A stretch of DNA of 9,902 nucleotides from Eshraghiella sp045542375 (GTDB lineage: Bacteria; Bacillota; Clostridia; Lachnospirales; Lachnospiraceae): NCBI GenBank assembly GCA_045542375.1, contig JAZQKW010000055.1, positions 1 to 9,902 of the forward strand. The letters run 5' to 3'. Shown here one piece after another: positions 6,835 to 9,902 of this stretch. A program made the position numbers and the translations under genes. The notes beneath the pieces are model-generated. The model was not told the DNA's origin. It saw nothing but the letters and a program-made list of their open reading frames with translations, and ran no database searches. Within the stretch, counting starts at the first letter, position 1; every line of letters begins with the position of its first letter.

Positions 6835-8294
6835 CAATCCTTTTTCTTAATGATATATACAGTTCCATCATCCTTAGAATCCATAAGAATTTCCGAAATC
6901 AGAGTATATTCTTTGTGTAATCTTATATATTTCTTAAGTATTCCCTTTTCACAGGAATAAATAATCATAACTCCGTTATCTTTCATATGTTCTCCGGCTC
7001 TTTCAAAAAATTTTCCGTAAAACTCATCCGCCTCACCCTTCTCAAACCTCGGCATCTCCGTTATTATCTCATCAAAAAGATATTCATGCTTAAAGTCAAA
7101 GAAATCTCTCTTAATGAAATTAATCTCAGTCCCTGCTATCTTCCCGTTCTCTCTTGCGTAATCAATGGCAGTTCCATATAAATCAACTCCATATATATGA
7201 CTTGCCTTCATTATTCGGTCACGTTCAATAAGAAGGGTACCTACCCCACAGAACGGGTCAAGTATGGTGGCATGCTTTTCAAAATATTCCTTCGCCACCT
7301 CTGCAATCAGTGCTGCATTCACAGGATGAAGTGACGTTGCAATGTCATTCTTCCTATATGTAAATCTTCTGTCCTTCCTTGTAAACAGTTTAAGAAGGCA
7401 TCCTACCTTCCCTTCCTTATTCTCCAACAGCCTTAATTCTATCTCATAATCAGATACGGAATTAACTAATCTGCCCTTGGATGCTGCTTCAATCTCTCTT
7501 GCTATCTTGGCACTGTTAAGTGTGGTTGAAGACACTCTGAAGTGATATGGTCCATCATTCTCCCTGTGGAGACTGCTAAGTAGCTCCATAAGGTTGCCGC
7601 CTGCAATTTCCTTCGCCAGACCATCTCTCTCCATAGGCTTAAATCCGTTAACAGGAAATAACATATCCCTATATATTCTTATTGCCGCAAGCTTACCAAC
7701 GTCCTTACTTTTCACAAGGACACCGCAAAAAATCTCTCTGGCTGTACCTCTTCCCGTAATCTCCTCAACCTTCATATGAAGTCTTGAAATCATCTCTTTC
7801 TTAACAGTAAGAATAACCTCAACCTTATCTGCCGGATTCCTGTATTCATGTCTCACATGCTCTGCCTTATCAGGAAACATCTTCCTTAGCTCATGCAACT
7901 CCTCTGATGCATGCTTCAAATCCCCTTCATCATATTCTCCGTTTTCAAGCTGCTTCATTCTCTTAAGCAGTTCTTCCTCATATTCCAGGTAATCGTATGC
8001 GCTAAGAGCCTTAAGATAGGCACTTTTCACAAAAAACTTATCCTCTTTAAGATAAGCCTCGTATATACTTTTAGCATACTCTTTGTCCGATAATACACCC
8101 ATTATCAGCACAACATTCTTACGCACCTTAGGGTCTTCATGCTGCAAAAGTTTAATAAAGAGTGCTCTGCTATATAGCTCATCCTTCTTAAATGCAACAA
8201 CTGCGCTCTCGTCCTTAAGCTCAGCCTTAATAGCAATAAGTGATGCTCTCACATCCGTATCATCAGTTATATTCCTTAAATTAATATTAGGCAT
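6834..8294 (-). CDS. HEAT-like repeat / THUMP-like / SAM-dependent methyltransferase fusion, probable RNA methylase
   Basis: A 486-residue protein in three parts. Residues about 12-145 form amphipathic helical repeats resembling HEAT repeats (LLQHEDPKVRKNVVLIMGVL, then FFVKSAYLKALSAY), ending in a charged helix. Residues about 155-315 look like a diverged THUMP region (YHFRVSSTTLNSAKIAREIE, LVNSVSDYEIELRLLE). From about 320 comes a Rossmann methyltransferase of the THUMP-associated (UPF0020, Trm11/RlmL-like) type: TSLHPVNAALIAEVA, SAM motif I DPFCGVGTLLIE (346-357), motif II GVDL (D371), and acidic D397 in KRDFFDF. Motif IV reads TEMP (412-415) in place of (N/D)PPY. Known relatives methylate guanine N2 in tRNA or rRNA; the target here is unknown. 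The start at 8294 is chosen because AGAGGA lies 7 nt upstream; a longer start at 8327 would overlap the amidase gene without an SD. Confidence 0.8.
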   Translation of the reverse strand: MPNINLRNITDDTDVRASLIAIKAELKDESAVVAFKKDELYSRALFIKLLQHEDPKVRKNVVLIMGVLSDKEYAKSIYEAYLKEDKFFVKSAYLKALSAYDYLEYEEELLKRMKQLENGEYDEGDLKHASEELHELRKMFPDKAEHVRHEYRNPADKVEVILTVKKEMISRLHMKVEEITGRGTAREIFCGVLVKSKDVGKLAAIRIYRDMLFPVNGFKPMERDGLAKEIAGGNLMELLSSLHRENDGPYHFRVSSTTLNSAKIAREIEAASKGRLVNSVSDYEIELRLLENKEGKVGCLLKLFTRKDRRFTYRKNDIATSLHPVNAALIAEVAKEYFEKHATILDPFCGVGTLLIERDRIMKASHIYGVDLYGTAIDYARENGKIAGTEINFIKRDFFDFKHEYLFDEIITEMPRFEKGEADEFYGKFFERAGEHMKDNGVMIIYSCEKGILKKYIRLHKEYTLISEILMDSKDDGTVYIIKKKD

Positions 8295-8300
8295 ATATTT

Positions 8301-8306
8301 TCCTCT
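8301..8306 (-). promoter_or_regulatory. Ribosome binding site that decides the methyltransferase start
   Basis: AGAGGA overlaps the TAG stop of the amidase gene (TAGAGGA) and lies 6-7 nt before the ATG at 8292-8294. It supports the short start (MPNINLRN) over the 11-codon-longer frame and suggests termination-reinitiation coupling between the two genes. Confidence 0.7.
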
Positions 8307-8979
8307 ACATGGCATTTTTGATTGCAAGCTTCATTGCATACCATTCTTCTTCATTCTCAACATAATATTTAGGGCATATTTTGCCTGTAACATCATAATG
8401 TCTGATTACATCCGTCTCCGGATTAAGACCATATGTCCTACAAAGTGCTGCCGCAAGCTTTACAACTGAGTCATAAGTAGCCGGCTTGTATTTCCCACTA
8501 TCGTCCGGATGGCAGCATTCTATGGAAATAGTATCATAATTTCTGTTATTGGAAGCATACGCTATCTCATCAAGTGGCACGCACTGAATAATCTCTCCCT
8601 CAAGGCCTACAACATAATGACTGCTGGCATAAGCATTCTTAAGTGTTGCAAGATTGTTAAAATAGCTTCTGTTCTGTGCAGCAGTAGTTCCCGGATTACC
8701 TACATAATGTATAACTATCGCTGTTATTTTACCTACCTTATCTCCCGGTCTTGAATAATCATTAACCGGAAGAATATCCTGCTTAATAGCTTCGCCAAGC
8801 AAAAAATCGTCTACTGATGAACTGTCACTTGTCGCCTGTTCCTCGGTAGCATCTGCTGTTGTACTATCTTCGTCCGTATATTTCCACTTATCCTTCAGTT
8901 GTCTTCCTAATAAAACTGCAAAAACCACAAGTATAAGAATTACCACTGAGGACAATAACATCAACTTTAGCTTCTTCAT
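8305..8979 (-). CDS. Membrane-anchored N-acetylmuramoyl-L-alanine amidase (Amidase_2/PGRP fold)
   Basis: Cleaves the amide bond between N-acetylmuramic acid and the L-Ala of the peptide stem, outside the cell. Seen in 224 residues: a short basic N-terminus (MKKLK), a hydrophobic segment at about 6-25 that looks like an uncleaved signal anchor because no clear signal-peptidase site follows, and an Asp/Ser/Thr/Glu-rich linker (about 35-58). The zinc amidase domain follows: H91 in IVIHYVG, H194 in IRHYDVTGK and C202 in ICPK are the likely zinc ligands, the H-H-C set of T7 lysozyme. Y122 (SSHYVVG), E154 (ISIE) and K200 are likely catalytic-site residues. It is the first gene after the guaB terminator. 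AAGGAG lies 14 nt upstream and a weaker AAGAG 5 nt upstream of the ATG. No wall-binding repeat is present, so the role (growth, separation, recycling or germination) is open. Confidence 0.9.
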   Translation of the reverse strand: MKKLKLMLLSSVVILILVVFAVLLGRQLKDKWKYTDEDSTTADATEEQATSDSSSVDDFLLGEAIKQDILPVNDYSRPGDKVGKITAIVIHYVGNPGTTAAQNRSYFNNLATLKNAYASSHYVVGLEGEIIQCVPLDEIAYASNNRNYDTISIECCHPDDSGKYKPATYDSVVKLAAALCRTYGLNPETDVIRHYDVTGKICPKYYVENEEEWYAMKLAIKNAM

Positions 8980-9005
8980 TATTTCTCTTCTGTCTCCTTA
9001 ACGCA

Positions 9006-9011
9006 ATTATA
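9006..9011 (-). promoter_or_regulatory. Candidate -10 box of the amidase operon
   Basis: A perfect TATAAT in the 89-nt gap between guaB and the amidase gene, preceded by AT-rich sequence with a TG two bases upstream. At 16-18 nt spacing there is no recognisable -35 box; that position falls on the T-run and the last stem bases of the guaB terminator. A start near 8999 would give a leader of only about 20 nt. Confidence 0.45.
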
Positions 9012-9024
9012 TACATTTTACATT

Positions 9025-9055
9025 AAAAAAAGGCTGTCGTAAATATGACAGCCTT
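9025..9055 (-). terminator. Intrinsic terminator of guaB
   Basis: On the minus strand, AAGGCTGTC (9047-9055), an 8-nt loop and GACAGCCTT (9030-9038) form a perfect 9-bp stem that runs straight into seven consecutive T residues (9025-9031). It begins 13 nt after the guaB stop codon, a textbook rho-independent layout, and separates guaB from the amidase block. On the plus strand the tail is a mixed A/T run, and no plus-strand gene needs it. Confidence 0.92.
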
Positions 9056-9068
9056 AAAAATTTTAATT

Positions 9069-9902
9069 TTATGATTCGATGCTGTAGTTAGGAGCTTCCT
9101 TAGTAATGTGAATGTCATGTGGATGACTTTCCTTAAGTGACGCTGCAGAAATCTTAACGAATCTGCCTGTCTCCTTAAGTATTTCAATTGTCTTAGCTCC
9201 GCAATACCCCATACCTGAACGTAAGCCGCCCATTAACTGGAATACTGTATCTTCTAATGTTCCCTTATACGCAACTCGTCCTTCTACGCCTTCAGGTACA
9301 AGCTTCTTAGCATCTGTCTGGAAATAACGGTCCTTGCTTCCATTCTCCATAGCAGCAATTGAGCCCATTCCACGGTATACCTTATACTTACGACCCTGGA
9401 ATAATTCAAATTCTCCCGGAGCCTCATCACATCCTGCAAACATGCTACCCATCATACATACGTCAGCACCTGCAGCAATTGCCTTAGTCAAGTCACCTGA
9501 ATACTTAATACCACCATCTGCGATAACCGGAATGCCATACTGCTTAGCAGTCTCATATACATCCATAATAGCTGATATCTGTGGAACACCGATACCTGCA
9601 ACAACTCGTGTTGTACAGATTGAACCAGGTCCAATTCCAACCTTAACACAGTCAACACCTGCATCTATAAGAGCCTTAGCAGCCTCACCTGTTGCGATGT
9701 TACCGGCGATAACCTGAAGCTCAGGATACTTCTCCTTAACCATCTTAACAGTTGAGATAATATTCTTAGAATGACCATGTGCTGAATCAATAACGATGCA
9801 GTCAACCTTAGCCTTAACAAGAGCATCCACACTGTCCATAATATTAGTAGTGATACCTACAGCAGCACCACAGAGAAGTCTTCCCTGAGAGTCCTTTGCT
9901 GA
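9069..9902 (-). CDS. guaB: IMP dehydrogenase, C-terminal catalytic part (5' end beyond the window)
   Basis: Oxidises IMP to XMP with NAD+, the rate-limiting step of GMP synthesis. 277 residues are visible. The frame stays open to the window edge (SAKDSQGRLLCGAAVGIT...), so the Met at 9839 is internal; the N-terminal barrel part and any CBS pair lie outside. Seen: IDSAHGHS; the active-site loop GIGPGSICTTRVVAG with its catalytic Cys (codon 9615-9617); the phosphate-binding DGGIKYSGDLTKAIAAGAD and MMGSMFAG; RGMGSIAAM; and the flap VPEGVEGRVAYKG with the conserved Arg. The tail GGLRSGMGYCGAKTIEIL...HPHDIHITKEAPNY is typical, so the 3' end is complete. GMP reductase is less likely given the EGVEGRV flap and the C-terminus. 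A strong terminator follows. Confidence 0.97.
   Translation of the reverse strand, partial: SAKDSQGRLLCGAAVGITTNIMDSVDALVKAKVDCIVIDSAHGHSKNIISTVKMVKEKYPELQVIAGNIATGEAAKALIDAGVDCVKVGIGPGSICTTRVVAGIGVPQISAIMDVYETAKQYGIPVIADGGIKYSGDLTKAIAAGADVCMMGSMFAGCDEAPGEFELFQGRKYKVYRGMGSIAAMENGSKDRYFQTDAKKLVPEGVEGRVAYKGTLEDTVFQLMGGLRSGMGYCGAKTIEILKETGRFVKISAASLKESHPHDIHITKEAPNYSIES

Noticed and set aside
6820..6837. TTG at 6835-6837 as the fabG start (six extra residues)
   Set aside because: It overlaps the upstream stop and would put the AAAGGA SD inside the gene. The ATG at 6819 has that SD at normal spacing and yields the standard FabG N-terminus.
8295..8327. ATG at 8327 as the methyltransferase start (11 extra residues)
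   Set aside because: It lies inside the end of the amidase gene with no SD seen, whereas the ATG at 8294 has AGAGGA at 7 nt.
8083..8469. Plus-strand open frames of 60-128 codons, such as this one and 9334-9717
   Set aside because: All lie opposite well-supported minus-strand genes, show no recognisable family motif, and are compositionally mirror images of those genes.
9837..9839. Met at 9839 as the start of a short IMP dehydrogenase
   Set aside because: The frame continues upstream to the window edge with sequence typical of IMPDH (GRLLCGAAVG), so this Met is internal and the gene is cut by the window.
1..9902. Strong excess of the palindrome CTTAAG (about twenty copies by eye, against roughly three expected from base composition)
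   Set aside because: Almost every copy inspected is an in-frame Leu-Lys pair written CTT-AAG, and copies occur across most of the genes. Preferred codons, perhaps codon-pair bias, explain it better than a protein-binding or restriction-related site.
1..9902. Mobile element, CRISPR array, defence or toxin-antitoxin module
   Set aside because: No direct-repeat array, inverted-repeat ends, transposase or integrase motif, or toxin-like small gene was seen on either strand. Gene spacing is tight and the content is core housekeeping.

Overview
The window comes from a low-GC (roughly 40% by eye) Gram-positive anaerobe. A Clostridia/Lachnospiraceae-type chromosome fits best, judging from the protein style, the single-chain alpha2-type glycyl-tRNA synthetase, the AGAGG/AAAGG ribosome binding sites, and the run insulinase-family protease - era - recO - glyS. 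I cannot name a genus. Every gene lies on the minus strand, so the region is transcribed from high to low coordinates. It looks like conserved housekeeping sequence: I see no mobile element, tRNA, rRNA, CRISPR array or phage gene.

In transcription order, the window opens inside the catalytic half of guaB (IMP dehydrogenase, GMP synthesis). guaB ends at 9069 and is followed at once by a strong intrinsic terminator (9025-9055). A putative promoter with a TATAAT -10 box at 9006-9011 then starts a tightly packed block: a membrane-anchored N-acetylmuramoyl-L-alanine amidase; a three-part protein with helical repeats, a THUMP-like region and a Rossmann methyltransferase (probable RNA methylase); fabG (3-oxoacyl-ACP reductase); a 971-residue M16C presequence-protease-like metallopeptidase; era (ribosome-assembly GTPase, TTG start); and recO (recombination repair). 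Junctions in this block are 10, 14, -1, 18 and 0 nt, so it is probably one operon with translational coupling.

A 67-nt gap separates recO from glyS. A good sigma-A-like promoter (TTGACG, 17 nt, TAGAAT) lies across the recO stop codon, so glyS can probably be transcribed on its own as well as by read-through. The glyS stop overlaps the start of a further gene, a small Cys-rich probable zinc-ribbon protein, of which only the first 15 codons are in the window.

The genes do not form one pathway. They are a growth-linked set: nucleotide synthesis, wall hydrolysis, RNA modification, fatty-acid synthesis, peptide degradation, 30S maturation, DNA repair and tRNA charging. The least understood member is the HEAT-like/THUMP/methyltransferase fusion, whose motif IV reads T-E-M-P rather than the usual (N/D)-P-P-Y. 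No intergenic stretch exceeds 100 bases.
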